From assembly GCA_012934845.2 (NCBI GenBank), contig WNNJ02003003.1, positions 62,001-126,000 of the forward strand: a stretch of DNA of 64,000 bases. Direction: 5' to 3'. Below are positions 49,727 through 62,479 of the stretch, piece by piece (positions within the stretch are counted from its first letter, which is position 1; each line of letters opens with the position of its first letter). A model generated the notes under the pieces. That model saw only the letters and a program-made list of their open reading frames with translations. It did not search any database and was not told the origin of the DNA. This stretch comes from Pomphorhynchus laevis (taxonomy: Eukaryota > Acanthocephala > Palaeacanthocephala > Echinorhynchida > Pomphorhynchidae). Both the position numbers and the translations under genes were made by a program.

Positions 49727-52482
49727 ATGTACTCTAACTGTTTAAGCATGTACAACAAATTTGACGAAATATTGTGTCTCGTTAATTCAATGAACACAAA
49801 CATCATAGCATTGAGCGAAACCTGGCTTAACAACGATATATCTGATAATGAAATCTCAATCCCAGGCTACTTTGTTATACGATCGGATCGAACCGCCTCA
49901 AAAGGAGGTGGAGTTATATTATACGTCAAGCAACCGTTAACCATCATCGAGCACAGCATTGTATCAGATGATTCATACAACGAATATCTGTGGGCAACAG
50001 TATCTTCTCTTGATAGACAGAAACTAAAAATCGGTTTATTTTACCGATCTCCGCGCTCCGCAACTGAAAAGATTGGCATCTCTTTACGACATCACCTAAC
50101 AAGCTGATCACCGATCACTATCCTAGGAGACTTCAATATGCCTCATGTCAATTGGGACCTATATACTTCGACACATGGTTGTGATGTTGAATCATCCAAT
50201 CTCCTTGATACGTTCAACGATCTCAATCTAACCCAGCATATTCACGAACCCACTAGAAGGAGGAAGCAATCATCTGCCATTTTAGACATCTGCTTATCAC
50301 GAGGGGAACCCACAATTGATGAAATCTCTCTCAGCCCCCTATTGGCCACAGTGATCATTGTGTCATTAGGCTGGCGCTTTCTGTCAGTCTCTTTAAAACA
50401 GCCCCCTCGGCAAAACCCGAATTGAATCCCTTCAAAGCGAATTTCGCAAGTATGACGCAAGCTATTCGAAACATTCAATGGCCTAATCCATATGAAATTG
50501 GCATAGATCAGTGCTGGGAAAATTTCAAATCTACTTTGATCAATGCTCTAAATTACTTCTCCCCTTTAAAACGTCAGCGCACATCCCACAAAACTCCCAT
50601 TTGGTTTGACTCGCAGATTAAACAAATGATTAAGACAAGAGACAAAATTTACAAAAAATTCAAAGAACAGAATTGTTCTTGGACCGATTACAAGGAATTA
50701 CGAAATCAAGTTACGGCACTCAAACGTCAGAAACGCAGGTGCTTCGTTTCCAATCTTTGTCGATCATCAAAAAGATATCCCAGTAAATTGTTCAAACATA
50801 TCAGCTCATTAAAATCAACTACGTCTGAGATTAACTCTATATTTATGGAAACCGGTGAGCTCACATCTGATGACAAAGCAATTGCCAATATTTTCCTAGA
50901 TCAATTCACGCTAGAGAGTCCTACCTGTCAGTATTGCCCCAGATTCTCCACTGCTCAATATCCGTGTTACGAATTTACTCCATTTGATAAATTTGAGGTT
51001 CTTAACGAACTTCTAAAGCTACCACGATCAATTGCGGCAGGACCAGACAATATTCCTCCAATTCTTCTTCGGGAACTTGCACCAGTAATATATGAACCTT
51101 TACACACCATATTCGATTTCTCCTTGTCAACAGGCTGTATACCATCAGATTGGAAATGTTCTATAATCCGACCTCTCTACAAAAAAGGCGACCGTAATCT
51201 AGCAAGCAACTATCGGCCCATAAGCCTTACCTGCGTTGCTTGTAAAGTGCTAGAGAAACTGCTTTTTAAACGAATCATCGGGCACCTAGAAGATAACCAA
51301 GTACTCTGCGACAACCAGCATGGTTTCCGCTCAGGAAGATCTACTGTCACAAACCTCATACGTGCGAGGAGTGATTGGACCAGATATGCCGAGGCTGGAG
51401 TTAGTGTTGATGTTTTGTTTTTTGACCTCAGCAAAGCATTTGATCGGATATACTATGATGTCCTCCTTATTACGCTGGAACAGTACGGCATCAGAGGAAC
51501 CCTCCTTAATTGGATTAACTCCTTCCTTAGAAATCGGAAGATTACTGTATTGGCTAATAAACAAATGTCAAAAACAAGAAATCCTGGACGCGGTGTTCCT
51601 CAGGGATCGGTACTCGGTCCATTGATCTTCATTATTTACATCAACGAGCTTACTACAGTTATTTCGAGTCCATGTGGTTTATATGCCGACGACTTGAAAA
51701 TTTAGCGACCAATAATCGATAGCCGAGATCCAATGATACTCCAGAGAGACATTGATAATATTAAGGTATGGTGTAATCAACGGGGACTGGTATTAAACCC
51801 CGATAAGTCAAAACATATGCGCATCGGACATCTACACATCAATTCATCATATACCATTGACGGAAGAGAAATTGAAACAGTTCTCCAATTTCAAGACCTT
51901 GAAGTGATCGTAAATAGAAGCTTATCGACCATCCCACATACCAGTCACACAGTTGCTAAATGCCGTCGAATTTTAGGACTTATTAGAAGGACCATTGGCC
52001 AGCTTGACGCATCCAGTTTTAAGTTAATTTACAATGCTTATGTCTTATCTTTAATGAGATACGCTTCACCTGCCTGTCACCCTCAAACTACGACAGAGAT
52101 GAACCTGTACGAATCCATATTACGCAAGGCCACACATCTTGTACCCAGCCAACGCAAGCTCTCATTCATTTTTCGACTTCACGCACTTGGTGTGACCACA
52201 GTGAAGAAATCTTTAAAGTCATCTGATTTAATGTTTGTGTGAACAGCGCTTAATGTTCAAAAAGGGCAGAGGGAACATGTTTGTCGCAAACTGTTCGAAC
52301 TTCGAAATTCAAACAGATTGAGGGGACATCACCTCACGTTAAAGACCCACATTCGTCCACGAAGAAGATTTAACACAATTGTCAACCGAACGTGGAAAAG
52401 CTGGAATAAGCTACCAAGTCAAGTGGTTTCGGCCTCCAGTATTTTGTCCTTCAAGAGAAATCTGAAGAATGTACTAACTTAA
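49727..52482 (+). pseudogene. CR1 ORF2, endonuclease and reverse transcriptase, broken
   Basis: The endonuclease has IIALSETWLN, GGGVILYVK, ILGDFNMPHVNWD and a final SDHC-like region (about 50,350). The reverse transcriptase has SNYRPISLTCVACKVLEKLL, NQHGFRSGRST, FFDLSKAFDRI, GVPQGSVLGPLIFIIYIN and LYADDLKI; the C-terminal part ends near 52,482. In-frame stops are at 50,105-50,107, 51,703-51,705 and 52,240-52,242, and one frameshift lies between about 50,340 and 50,420. The catalytic YADD is intact. Confidence 0.85.
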
Positions 52483-52584
52483 AACAATCGGATTTTCATT
52501 AATATTTTTTTAACCCTGTACCCAGCCTGTACGAGCTCTACGCTCTTTTGCTGCTGTTGTATTTAATAATAATAAATTAAATAT

Positions 52585-52870
52585 TAATTATGTATTCATA
52601 TAGAAATTCTATATATAATATAAAATTTAAAAGGAATAATCGTTTCCACAGCACATATAATTACTCCAACCTATAGTTATCATGCTGAAACCACTTATTA
52701 ATTACAGTAGTATTTGCAAATAGTTGATAATGATCCATTATTGATAAAGAATTATTTGAGCTGGATCAAAAAAGCGAAAGTTTTATTCGATATTTCGCTA
52801 ACCTATGTGAACATCTTTATAAAATTGTCTAATTTTAGCATCTTCAGAAACTACGTAATTTAGATGCTAA
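52585..52870 (+). repeat. Composite dispersed repeat, copy 2 (right part)
   Basis: Resumes the match to 25,742-26,045 after the CR1 insertion (TAAAATTTAAAAGGAATAAT and onward). It is interrupted a second time by a minus-strand CR1/L2 copy at 52,878 and finishes at 53,519-53,580. Confidence 0.8.
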
Positions 52871-53575
52871 CAGGGGTTAAAAAACGATTTATTTTAACGT
52901 CGCTAATGCGTGCCAGCGCACGCTTACATGACCACAACAAAACAAGACTGTGAATCAGGTGTCGAGAAGGTGTGAACGGAGGAGGTGTTTGAATGTGATA
53001 AAGGAGGGAGCGCGGCGGACGTCGAGAGGAAGTTGATTCCAGGCGAGTGAGGCGGCGACGAGGAAGGATCGGATACCGTAGTTGTTGGAGTAATTAGGAA
53101 CGTGGAGTAAGAGGGTATGACAGGAACGAAGCGATAGCGAGGTGGGGCGAGTATCGTCTAAGAAAGGAAGGTTGATGAACGATGGGGAGCCGACAGCGAT
53201 GAGACGAAAAGTAACGAGAAGAAGGCGGAGTTTGATGTGGATGTGGATGGTGGGCCAGGAGAGTTGGGCAAGATATGTGGATGTGTGGTCGAAGCGACGG
53301 AGACGAAAGAGCACTCGAACGGCGGTGTTGATTATTCGTTGTAGGGGTAGGATGATGGATTTTGGAGAATTGGCGAAAAGGCTAAGGCAGTAATCGATTT
53401 TAGGGAAAAGAAGCGATGAAAGAAGAGACACAAGAACGGAAGTCGATAAGAGGGCGGATACGGCGGATGTCACGGAGAATTAAGTTAGACGAGCGGACCT
53501 TGTCACGGACGAAGGGGTTAGCGAAATATCAAATAAAATTGTCCCCTATTATTTGATCTAGCTCCAATAATTATT
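52750..53575. mobile_element. MITE-like element split by a LINE
   Basis: The left end (GAGCTGGATCAAA, then CGATATTTCGCTAACC near 52,790) and right end (GGTTAGCGAAATAT at 53,519, then TTTGATCTAGCTCCAATAA ending near 53,575) form long inverted repeats. The L2 at 52,878-53,518 sits inside. Same family as 25,931-26,034. Confidence 0.55.
52878..53518 (-). mobile_element. CR1/L2-group LINE, 5'-truncated copy C
   Basis: Minus strand carries only the C-terminal part of ORF2 (KIDYCLSLFANSPKSIILPL, IHIKLRLLLVTFRLIAVGSP, YGIRSFLVAASLAWNQLPLD) and the 3' hairpin tail. A possible AGGGGTTA target-site duplication flanks it. It has few lesions, so it is younger than copy B. Confidence 0.8.
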
Positions 53576-53589
53576 TAATTACCGTGTTT

Positions 53590-54145
53590 TACGGTAAGAA
53601 ACATCAAAGCACGAATTGCTGTAAATTAGACGATACTGATTTAAGTTGATTTTAAAATGTTATTCATTCACAATTGTTACGCTGTTATAACATATAATCA
53701 TCCCTGTACCGCTATTACTGGTTATATCTAATCGAATATTTACTTGTTCTATCTAACAAAGGGTTAGATAGAACCCTTGAGGAGAAGTGTTCTATCTTAA
53801 GAACCTTCTCTTGAGGAGAAGGCTATGAGTATTGGTCCTCCTAAGCATACAACCAGAATTGACAAAGTCAAACTGTTGATCACTGTCAATATTGTTACAA
53901 GTCTCGAAGTCACTAATGGAATGATTGATATCAAACCACAAGGGAGAACGGTACTCAATAAAATTACTTCAGTAACTAAGGTATTGGTTCTTTGAATATT
54001 AAATGCGATTTTAGCAATGAAAGATTATGGAAAACTCTCTAAAGTGAGGTTCAAATACAGTCTAGTCCTTCGCCGAACAACTTCAAAATTACGAATAGTC
54101 AAGTTCGTCTCTCCCACATCTAATCGAGCTTTAAAAACGTTTTAA
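53590..54145. other. No gene recognised
   Basis: Contains hairpins GTTCTATCTAAC/GTTAGATAGAAC (about 53,748-53,776) and CCTTCTC/GAGAAGG near 53,805-53,822, plus a doubled CTTGAGGAGAAG. The reading around 54,000-54,130 gives an unbroken stretch (KVRFKYSLVLRRTTSKLRIV) of unknown family. Confidence 0.35.
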
Positions 54146-54149
54146 AAAT

Positions 54150-54392
54150 AAAAAAAAGATTTATTTTAACGTGGCAAATGCGTGCCAGCGCACGCTTACA
54201 TGACCACAACAACAAAAAAATGTAAATCATGTGTCGAGAAGGTGTGAACGAAGGTGTTTGAATGTGAAAAAGGAGGGAGCGCGGCGGACGTCGAGAGGGA
54301 GTTGATTCCAGGCGAGTGGGGCGGCGAGGAGGAAGGATCGGAGACCATAGTTGTTGGAGTAATTGGGAACGTGGAGTAAAATGGTATGAAGT
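54150..54392 (-). mobile_element. CR1/L2-group LINE, 3' end fragment D
   Basis: About 240 bp on the minus strand: the last ORF2 residues (PNYSNNYG...AWNQLPLDVRR) and the 3' hairpin tail, with a poly-A-like end at 54,150-54,160. Severely 5'-truncated. Confidence 0.8.
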
Positions 54393-54399
54393 TTTAATT

Positions 54400-55430
54400 T
54401 TTCAGTAAACTGGTTGGAGAAACTTTAAGACGATATGATTTATGAAAAGTTGAATGAACAGAATCCTTACTAACACGAAAAAGAGAGCTACTGTCTTAAC
54501 GCTAGAAGTAATCTCGTTTGATAATTTGCTATAATACATATCTTTGGCAAATAATCGTTTAATCGATGCTGAATGTTAACAAAATCAGATTCAGGTACGT
54601 TCGCGTTTCATGATAGCGAGATAAAATCGCTATAAATGTGCTACGTAGGAGAACCTCACACTTGCGCAGTCTGTCGACTTGCGTATCAAACCTGTGAATG
54701 CTCGGATGTTTTACTGTTAAGATTACATCCAACTCTATGGAACTGTTTTAATTTAAAGGTTCACTTGGTGATTGGATCTTTGAGTTTTCACCGTGCTATA
54801 AATAATTGGACGCTATTACAACTTGATTTGGCAATATCATGTAATACATCTGAATGACGATCATTATTTTTATCCTCGACACGATCGACTAAACTACATT
54901 TTCAATATCGATTCTATTTTTGGGTCTTTCTCCCATAGTTCGTAACATGCGCGAAGAATTTTCTCCTCTTATCCAGATGCGGGCAGAATTCGGGCAATCA
55001 TTATCCGTAATTATAGTCTACTGCCTTTTCAATTCTAGAGTGAATATTTCTTGCGAATAAAATCGTTTTAAGATGATCACATGTTTATCATGCATTAGAA
55101 GTTGATTTTTCCCGATCATCAAAACCCTTCGAATCAGAGATATTGTAGACATACTTTATTTTTTTGCAAATATTTTATTAACATTTTTATAAAACAGTTA
55201 TAAAAAGAAATAAGATTGTGAAAATTTGTTCGAAATACGATTAGTAGACTTTGAATGATGATAAAGAATTAGAAGTGCAATCTAATGCAGGTTAAAATTC
55301 ATTAGCACTATAGTAAACCCTACTACTAAGATTGGATAAGTGCTTGGGATCCACTCGCTATCGAGAACAATCATCATTGCTCGACATGTGCTTAACTATC
55401 GGCCTACACAAAATGCCAAATATAAACATC
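54400..55430. other. Intergenic, no gene seen
   Basis: Only short open frames with no recognised family. A 73-aa frame at 54,636-54,857 has several cysteines but no domain I know. Confidence 0.35.
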
Positions 55431-55439
55431 CATACACAT

Positions 55440-55630
55440 TACCAAAAAATTCAAAATTTTACTGGATGAAACCAGAAATTATAAAATATCTAATCTGCCT
55501 ATGATAAATGTGTTTTAAGCGAATTTCGATCATATGCGAACGGTGCTATTAAATATATACTGGCCAAATCCCTTAATCTACAGAGAGAAACATCTTGAAT
55601 ATCTTAATAAAGTTATAAAAAATAACTTTA
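55440..55630 (+). pseudogene. PLE reverse transcriptase scrap
   Basis: FYWMKPEIIKYLI aligns with [14 protein letters not shown] of the PLE at 9.1 kb, and LNKVIKNNFKKVM with [16 protein letters not shown], in the same order and spacing. It is frame-broken and diverged; probably a different and older PLE family. Confidence 0.4.
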
Positions 55631-55660
55631 AAAAAGTTATGCTTGTTTAGTCTAATTACA

Positions 55661-55700
55661 TTCCAGATTTTTCCTGTCAGTTCCAGATTTTTCCTGTCAG
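55661..55700. repeat. 20-bp tandem duplication
   Basis: TTCCAGATTTTTCCTGTCAG occurs twice, back to back (55,661-55,680 and 55,681-55,700), followed by CGCTCGCTACGCTCGCGG. Confidence 0.95.
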
Positions 55701-57496
55701 TTACGCTCGCTACGCTCGCGGATTGAGCTTAATCTCTCAATAAAAGATGATGCCTAGAAAAACTCGATCTCATATCACTGTCTCTGATCACGCATCTTCC
55801 ACATCGAAATGCAATGACGGTTATACTACTATGTAAGTTGGATGCGATTGTAAAGACTGTGACGTATGGAACCTTGTTCGAGTTAAAATATCTGACCGAT
55901 CTGTGTATCAAAATAAACCATTTAAATCTGATTTTTTTCACCAGAAAAACTTTTACAGATATCATGCTCATCCACTTCTGTCTCACATACGACTACTCAG
56001 CCGATACTGGTTTTGACGTTTCAATGGCATCAACACCTGACTTTGCATCGTAGAATCCAATTCTTAAACCTACTCTCACACACTCCTCGTTCAACTACGG
56101 ATTAAACTCCCATTCATCTTCATCATCCTACCAATGCAAACGATACAGCTGCTCATATCGTACCACCCCTTTCATATTCCTCCCCATCTAAATACCTCTC
56201 ACACTTATTTCTTCACTTCACGTACTCCTTACTCTACCTCCCCCGTATCACTTCTCAATAATTTACATACTTCCGTTAAAATCATCTTCAGTAACATCTT
56301 CGATAAACCGATTAAACACCCCACTTCTGTCAAACATGTTCCAACTTATCTTCATTCTCCATCGAGCACCCCTGTTATTCCCACTTCTACATACTTTTCT
56401 ACCTCTAATCCTACCAGCTATGTTCGTCCACCACATCCACGTAATCGTTTTCCTTCGCGCGATCGCTATATTATCATATCTAACTTAAAGCTTCCCGAAT
56501 CTACTTCTCCATAACCTCGCCTCGATGATCATGTGTCTGCTTTCAGGTCTATCCTAGCAACCATTCTTCCTGATGATAATCCATCCCTCTTCAATAATAT
56601 CGCTCTTGTATATATAATATCGCTCTTGGTACTATCCCGAGAGTACCAAGGAAAAGAGAAACATCTACGTGAAACAAACGGCGAGTCATCACCATCAATC
56701 CGTCAAATCAACGAAAATTTTCACGTCGTACACGCGAGGCCAAAAATCCGATGGAGATCCGTTTCTCCCTTGTCTTCTTCGCTAGTCGATATCGCTCCTG
56801 AGCATACTTTTCGTCTTCGTCTTTTTAACACTCGATCCATTCTTCATAAAGCTGATCTGCTCCTTGATATCTTCGATCAATTATATATCGATGTTCTCTG
56901 TATTACCTAATCCTGACACTAACTCTGACGATCATGCTATTCGTCGTCTATGTCGCTCTGGTTACTCTATAGTTGAATCAGCTCGTCCATTTGTCTCAAC
57001 CACATATACTGCTACTAACCACGACGGTATTGTTGCCATTGCTTGTCCCTAACGTCTTTGCGTAAAATTAATGCTGACACATTACACTTAGTTCAAATTA
57101 CTCATACGCAGATTATCAACTCCTTACCCTACGGAACTTGTGATTATATACCGTCCAGGCTCATCTGCCCCCTCACGTATGTTCTTTAACGACCTTGTAG
57201 ATCTTCTTTATCACTGTTCATTGTCTGATACTCCTTCTTATGTTCTCGGTGACTTTAACATTCGTATTGATCGTCAAGCTGACTCTGACTTTATCGTTCT
57301 AACTAATCTTCATTCTGATTTTAACTATAAATTACTTTCAACAAGCCCCACTCAAATTCTTTGTGGGGCGCTCGACATCATTGCTGTTCTCAACTGCTTC
57401 AATGACTATAACTCCTTGTCAATTACTGATCCTGGTTTGTCCTATCATTTCCTTTTCACTCTTACTGTCCCCAGCGTCCTTCTATGCCTCAAACAT

Positions 57497-57575
57497 TAGC
57501 TACTCCAAGTTGACCGCTACTCCAAGTTGACTACTCCAAGTAAGGCTGCAAAAACTTCTTGCAGCCTTACTCGAT
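57497..57575. repeat. Triple CTACTCCAAGT repeat plus hairpin in copy E
   Basis: CTACTCCAAGT occurs three times at about 16-bp spacing, then TAAGGCTGC-aaaaacttctt-GCAGCCTTA forms a perfect 9-bp hairpin. Copy A lacks both, so this is local rearrangement or insertion. Confidence 0.7.
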
Positions 57576-58802
57576 TCGTCACTAGTTTCACTCCCACTTC
57601 GCTAACTTTCTCCCGATGATCTGTGCATTCTGTTTGATTCTAAAATTACAACTATCTTCAATCACCTCAACCTAGTCGACTCAGACGTTTTGAGCGCTTG
57701 TGACATGCTCCCCGATTCTATTCCGATTGAAGTCTTTCTAAGCGTCGAATTAGTCACTATTGTCGTGTGTTTAATCGCTTTCTTAAACGTTCTCCAAACT
57801 GACCCACTCCACATCTCCGTGCTTCCTACCTTTCTCTTGGCCGTTCCTATATCATTCTTCTATGGACTAAACGTACACTCTTTTGGCGAAATCAACTCGA
57901 GTCCTCATCCAACTCTAAATCTCATTTGAAAATCTTAAACTCTATTTGTTCACGAACATTTACCCTTTGTAACATAAATCCTTATGAATTGTCTTCTTAT
58001 TTGCAATCTAAGCTATCTAATTCACTTTCCCTTCTTGCATCATGTACCAACTCTTCTTTTTAAATACTTAAACCTAAAACAATTTCACCTTCTCTCATTT
58101 TGTCTGGTATAGTTTCTTCGGTTTTTCTGTCATTACCGAATAAAACATCTCATTATGACCCGATTCCCACTCACTTGCTTAAAAATATCTGCTCATATAT
58201 ATCACCATTTCTAGCCACATTGCTCAACTTGTCTATCCGTAGCCGCACATTTCCTTACTGGAAATGCGCCACTGTTCTTAATTCCTCAAAAAGCAATCTC
58301 TCGACATCTCACTACCATGTTCGTACCGTTCTATCTCACTTCTTCAAACCATCTCTAAACTCCTTGAGCGTATCTTTTCAAGCAAGTTAATGCATATCTC
58401 TTGTCCTCTAACTTATGTCATCCCTTCCAAGCTGCTTTTCGCTCTAATCACTCTACTGAAATTGCATGTCTTAAAGTTTATAACGACTTACTCATCTTGC
58501 GCGATCAAAAATTATGTAGTGTCATAATTTCTCTTGATCTATCGTCTGCTTTTGACATCGTCGATCACTCGATTCTTCTCCATCGCCTTCGTCATGATTA
58601 TGGCTTCTCTTTACCCACTTTATCATGGTTTTCTTCATATCTATCAAACCATACATTTCGCGTCTATTCTAACTCTTCTCTCTTCCATCCTTCGTCCATC
58701 TCGTTCTGTGTTCCACAATGCTCCGTATCAGGCCCTTTGCTTTTCTCTTTTCTTCTCGATGACTTGTCGTCTTTTTATCATCTCTGTCTTGTATTTCTCT
58801 AT

Positions 58803-58872
58803 TTTTTATAGTCATGTGAACGTGCGCCGGCACGCATTTGCCAAGTAAAAAATAATTCATTTTTTTCTTATA
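58803..58872 (+). mobile_element. Nested CR1/L2 3' tail
   Basis: Only the family's 3' end (GTGAACGTGCGCCGGCACGC, then ATTTGCCAAG and an A-rich tail) sits inside the RT of copy E, splitting SSF from FHFMQYADD. An extreme 5'-truncated insertion of about 70 bp. Confidence 0.75.
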
Positions 58873-59909
58873 CATGTAACTTCCATTTTATGCAATATGC
58901 GGATGACATTCTCCTCTATGATCATGTACTGCTTATTGTTTTCATGATCTTAGTGTTTCTGCTTCCAACTATTTTGCGTCAATTTTCAATCATCTTTCTT
59001 CCCTTCGTCTCTCTCCGTATCTTAATAAATTCAAAATAATATGGATCCTTCCTCGAAGCCTCGTTACACTTCCTCCGTATAATTAAATTCTACAATTCGT
59101 CTTATCGTTGACAATCTCGTTTTCCTAAGCTTCTATTTCGACAACCAACTTTCACTTAAACCTTTCGTTAGAGATAAGGTACGCTCATCTACCTTGATTA
59201 TCCGCAACCTCCGTCAAATTCGTAGATTGATCGATTTCCCTTCTTGTATGATTCTCATATATTCTCTCATTTACTAAAGCTTTGATTATTGTCTTAGTTT
59301 ATTTTTAACCCACCTAAATCCACTCTTCTTCCACTACAACGCATCGTAAACGCAGCTGTGCGAATTCCCTCCGTCTTCGTCGTTTTGATTATACATCCCC
59401 ACCATCTTGCTTCTCCCGATTTGCGTACCATTTATTCCCATGTTCAATTTTGTCTTCTCATTGATTTTCCGCCTTGTAACTTTTCATACTCCTTCATTTC
59501 TCAACCCTCCTTTTCTCGACAATTCTCGTCATGTTTACTGTTCTTTGCGTTCCCGTAATTCCCTTCTTTTACATGTACCAAACTACTCAACCTCTTTTGG
59601 ATTCCGCTCCTTCCTTTTGGCGGCTCCTTTCTCATGTAATCATCTGCGCATTCATATACGAAAATTATCCTCAATGCCGTGCTTCAAACGCCAAATTGGA
59701 TTCCACCTCTTCCTTTTGACTGCTCCTCTCTCGTGGAATCATGTCCATTCATATACGCCAATCAACCTCAATGCCGTGATTCAAACACCAATTTAAACAA
59801 TTTAACTAATTTATCTGAAGGACTGTTGCTGTGCTTTCTTGTTAGATAGTGGACTTGTAATCGTGCAGCTGGCACGTATTTGCCACGCTAAATAAATTAT
59901 TATACACTT

Positions 59910-61275
59910 CAACTCACACCAAGTAAAATTATCAGTCCTACTTTATTAAGTATGCATTATTCAGATAAAAGTATTTAAAATAATTAAATTATACCTGTAG
60001 TAGTCTTCCTGACTTCAAGAAAACAAAATATTTAACTTATCGCACCATATTTATTACAAGACAGCATTTTGCTGTTTTGTCTGATCATTTCGACGTAAAG
60101 AAGAAAAATAAATGCCATTGTTATGTCATTATTTGTGAAATATTTAATTTAAAATAATGCAATGTTTATAGTAGAACTTTGAATTTAAAAAATGATAGAT
60201 GCACTATAATCTAGATAGATGTAAGATTTTGAAATGGTATGCGGCTATGTGAGTCAACCTCAGCTTTCTCTCGTAATGATTTGATTTCCATTAGTCGCTG
60301 AGATCAGTAATATCTGGTCGAACTACTGTTTTAAAGATTGGAAGAAGTGTTGCATCAAAAAGATTACCGAGCATTCCCGTTTATACAAAAGCTAGAATAG
60401 TACAAATCGAAAATATTATGACTTAAAAATACTTCCTGGTGTTTAAAAGATACTTTCGATGGTGTTTAATTTTGTGACTGAATGAGCTTTCATCGATTTA
60501 AACAATTGTTCCCAACACTAAGTTGTATAAGCATATCTTTTAAGTAACCAGAACATAATTTTATAAATGAATAAAGCATTTAAGAACAATTAAGAAATAA
60601 TGTCATATTTTCCCAACCTCAGTTACCGGAAAAAGGCCGGCTAGTTGTCAGTGGATCGGTTGATTCAGATATTCTAGATGATCAGGCGCTATCTAAAAGT
60701 AGTGATAACGAAGAGGAGGAAGTCTAACGCTATCGATTATGGACATTATACGAAGAGGTTAACTATTCAAACAACTATTTCATGTATTGTTAATTTTTAG
60801 AACATATTATCGAAGGAACCTCAGTTAAATTGATCTTATTACTACAATAGAACAGAACTTATATCAACTTCTGCACATGAATATAAAATTGCTCAAAAAT
60901 TAGCCTTTACGAATTTATTTTGTATTTTGCGTACTGCTTATTCCGGCAAATCCATGTATGCTTATCCTTAAATGTAGCTTTGTAGGTCGATACCTGTAGT
61001 AGTTTTTACCTGCTCAAAAGGCGACTTTATTTATTCGAAATTAAAAGAAATTAAAGGAAATTTGAAAAGTTATGTAATGATTTTAATTTTATTTTGTTTT
61101 ATGATTCTGCTTTTTACTTTTTGTTGTTTTTAAAATGTGTGCAAAATTTTAGTGTATGATCGTTTTGTTTCTCGGTATTTTCTTTTAAGTAGAAATGCGA
61201 GGCACATCAATACTTGTATTTTTGTATAAATGTTGGAAACACAGGGGAAACAAATTGTGAAACATTTTATTGTAA
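59910..61275. other. Intergenic, no gene seen
   Basis: No coding region recognised. AT-rich with scattered short frames; the PLE-like ribozyme motif follows at 61,278. Confidence 0.4.
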
Positions 61276-61277
61276 TC

Positions 61278-61305
61278 CTGATGATGATAGCAGGAGCTAT
61301 CGAAA
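61278..61305 (+). ncRNA. Hammerhead-like half core
   Basis: CTGATGA, one T, hairpin GATAGC-agga-GCTATC, then GAAA: the first three elements of a hammerhead are exact. Downstream (TATAGAATTTTAATC) lacks a clear stem III, GUH triplet and stem I. It looks like a decayed PLE terminal repeat. Confidence 0.45.
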
Positions 61306-61389
61306 TATAGAATTTTAATCAAATAAAGGATAATTTCTGCTTCTTTATCAGTAATAATATTTTTTAAAGTACAGGTTTATTGAAGTGGT

Positions 61390-62430
61390 CATCGTGGGCA
61401 CACATCCACTTACAAGTCTACTAAATTACAAATTTACAGTTTTGAACGAACGTTAATCAATGTCATTTGGTTGATGTTGCTGTGCGGGAGAGTTTAAAAT
61501 AGTGTGGTAAATAATTGAATCGATTATTAAGAAAAAAGAGCGGACGCTGTGTTTGAGGGGTGGAAAGGAGGCAGTTGAGCGGATGGTGAGAGTTTATTTT
61601 AGAGAAGATGAGCGACAATAAAAAGGGAACGCGACCTCAGTTTGAGTAAAATGACGAGAAGAAAAGTATAACATGAACGAAGATTTATGAATGTGAGGTG
61701 GAATTCTGTAAGGGCATGAATATGAAGATAAAGAGGCAAGTTTGAGGAAAGGAGTCACAAGTGATACAAATTATACAGAATAGAATGCGGTTTTCCATAG
61801 TTAATTAGTTGAGTTTAGAGAGGCGAGAAGACGTGCGATCAAAACGGCGGATGCAAAAAACGATACGCAGAGCGGAATTCAAAAGACGCTAGGGAAAAAG
61901 AAGAGAGGATTTAGAGGAGAAAACAAAAATAATGAGACAGTAGTTGATTTTAGGAAATATTAGACTGAAAATAAGAGAGTTACATGAGTTAAAATCAAAC
62001 GAGTTCCTGGCACGGCGTAGGTCGCGAAGTAGGATATTGCAAGATCAGGTTTTGTCGCGAACGAATGGATAGATAGAAAGATAGTTTACCTAAGTGAACT
62101 CTCAATAAAGTGAGATGATCAACAATATGAAGAACGGTTGAATTAAGAAATACAACGTTAGGAGAAACAAAGATAAAAGAATGGAAAACTTATAAGATTT
62201 TAGACTTTGAATGGTTAATATACAAACGGAGGGAGGAAATATTCTTAGAGATGGAGAGAAGACAATTAGTCGAAGAGACAGAGATCCTCCAAAAGATGAA
62301 CATTAGAATGAGAGTAAAGGATAATATCATCATATTGCATGATGTAGAAGTTATAGTGTACTGTTTAAACACAATTAGAGGATAAAACAAGATAGAAACT
62401 TTATTCAAGTATCTGAAACACAATCATAAA
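61390..62430 (-). mobile_element. CR1/L2-group LINE, decayed copy F
   Basis: Minus-strand reading SSTNCLLSISKNISSLRLYINHSKSKIL (around 62,190-62,290, given here only as landmarks SSTNCLLSI and LYINHSKSK) aligns with ASNCLSSI and LVLNFDKFK of copy A. The rest toward 61,390 is the C-terminal region, heavily mutated. No clean 3' tail was recognised. Confidence 0.55.
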
Positions 62431-62479
62431 TTAGAAGATAAATATACAATGCAAATGGTATAATAAAATTGATAATACA

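Larger units (their letters stand above)
48350..52580 (+). mobile_element. CR1-clade LINE, nearly full length
   Basis: Contains ORF1 (48,366-49,655, open) and ORF2 (about 49,727-52,482, broken), then a short 3' end with an AATAATAATAAAT tail, the 3' microsatellite type of CR1 elements. It was inserted into copy 2 of the composite repeat. With only about four lesions over 4.2 kb it is fairly young. Confidence 0.85.
56050..59905 (+). mobile_element. CR1/L2-group LINE, longest copy E
   Basis: Includes an ORF1 remnant (56,134-56,750; RYIIISNLKLPESTSP is the conserved ORF1 domain), endonuclease (LRLFNTRSI near 56,815; VLGDFNI near 57,245), reverse transcriptase (FRSNHSTEIACLKVYNDLL, ISLDLSSAFDIVDHS, QYADDILLYDH near 58,895) and the 3' hairpin tail near 59,865. 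Many frameshifts. A second 3' tail (58,803-58,872) is nested in the palm, and an odd repeat/hairpin patch lies at 57,497-57,575. It gives the best view of the family's full organisation. Confidence 0.82.

Noticed and set aside
53983-54135. Short open stretch with KVRFKYSLVLRR-type sequence as a host exon
   Set aside because: No splice sites or recognised domain; too short to support.
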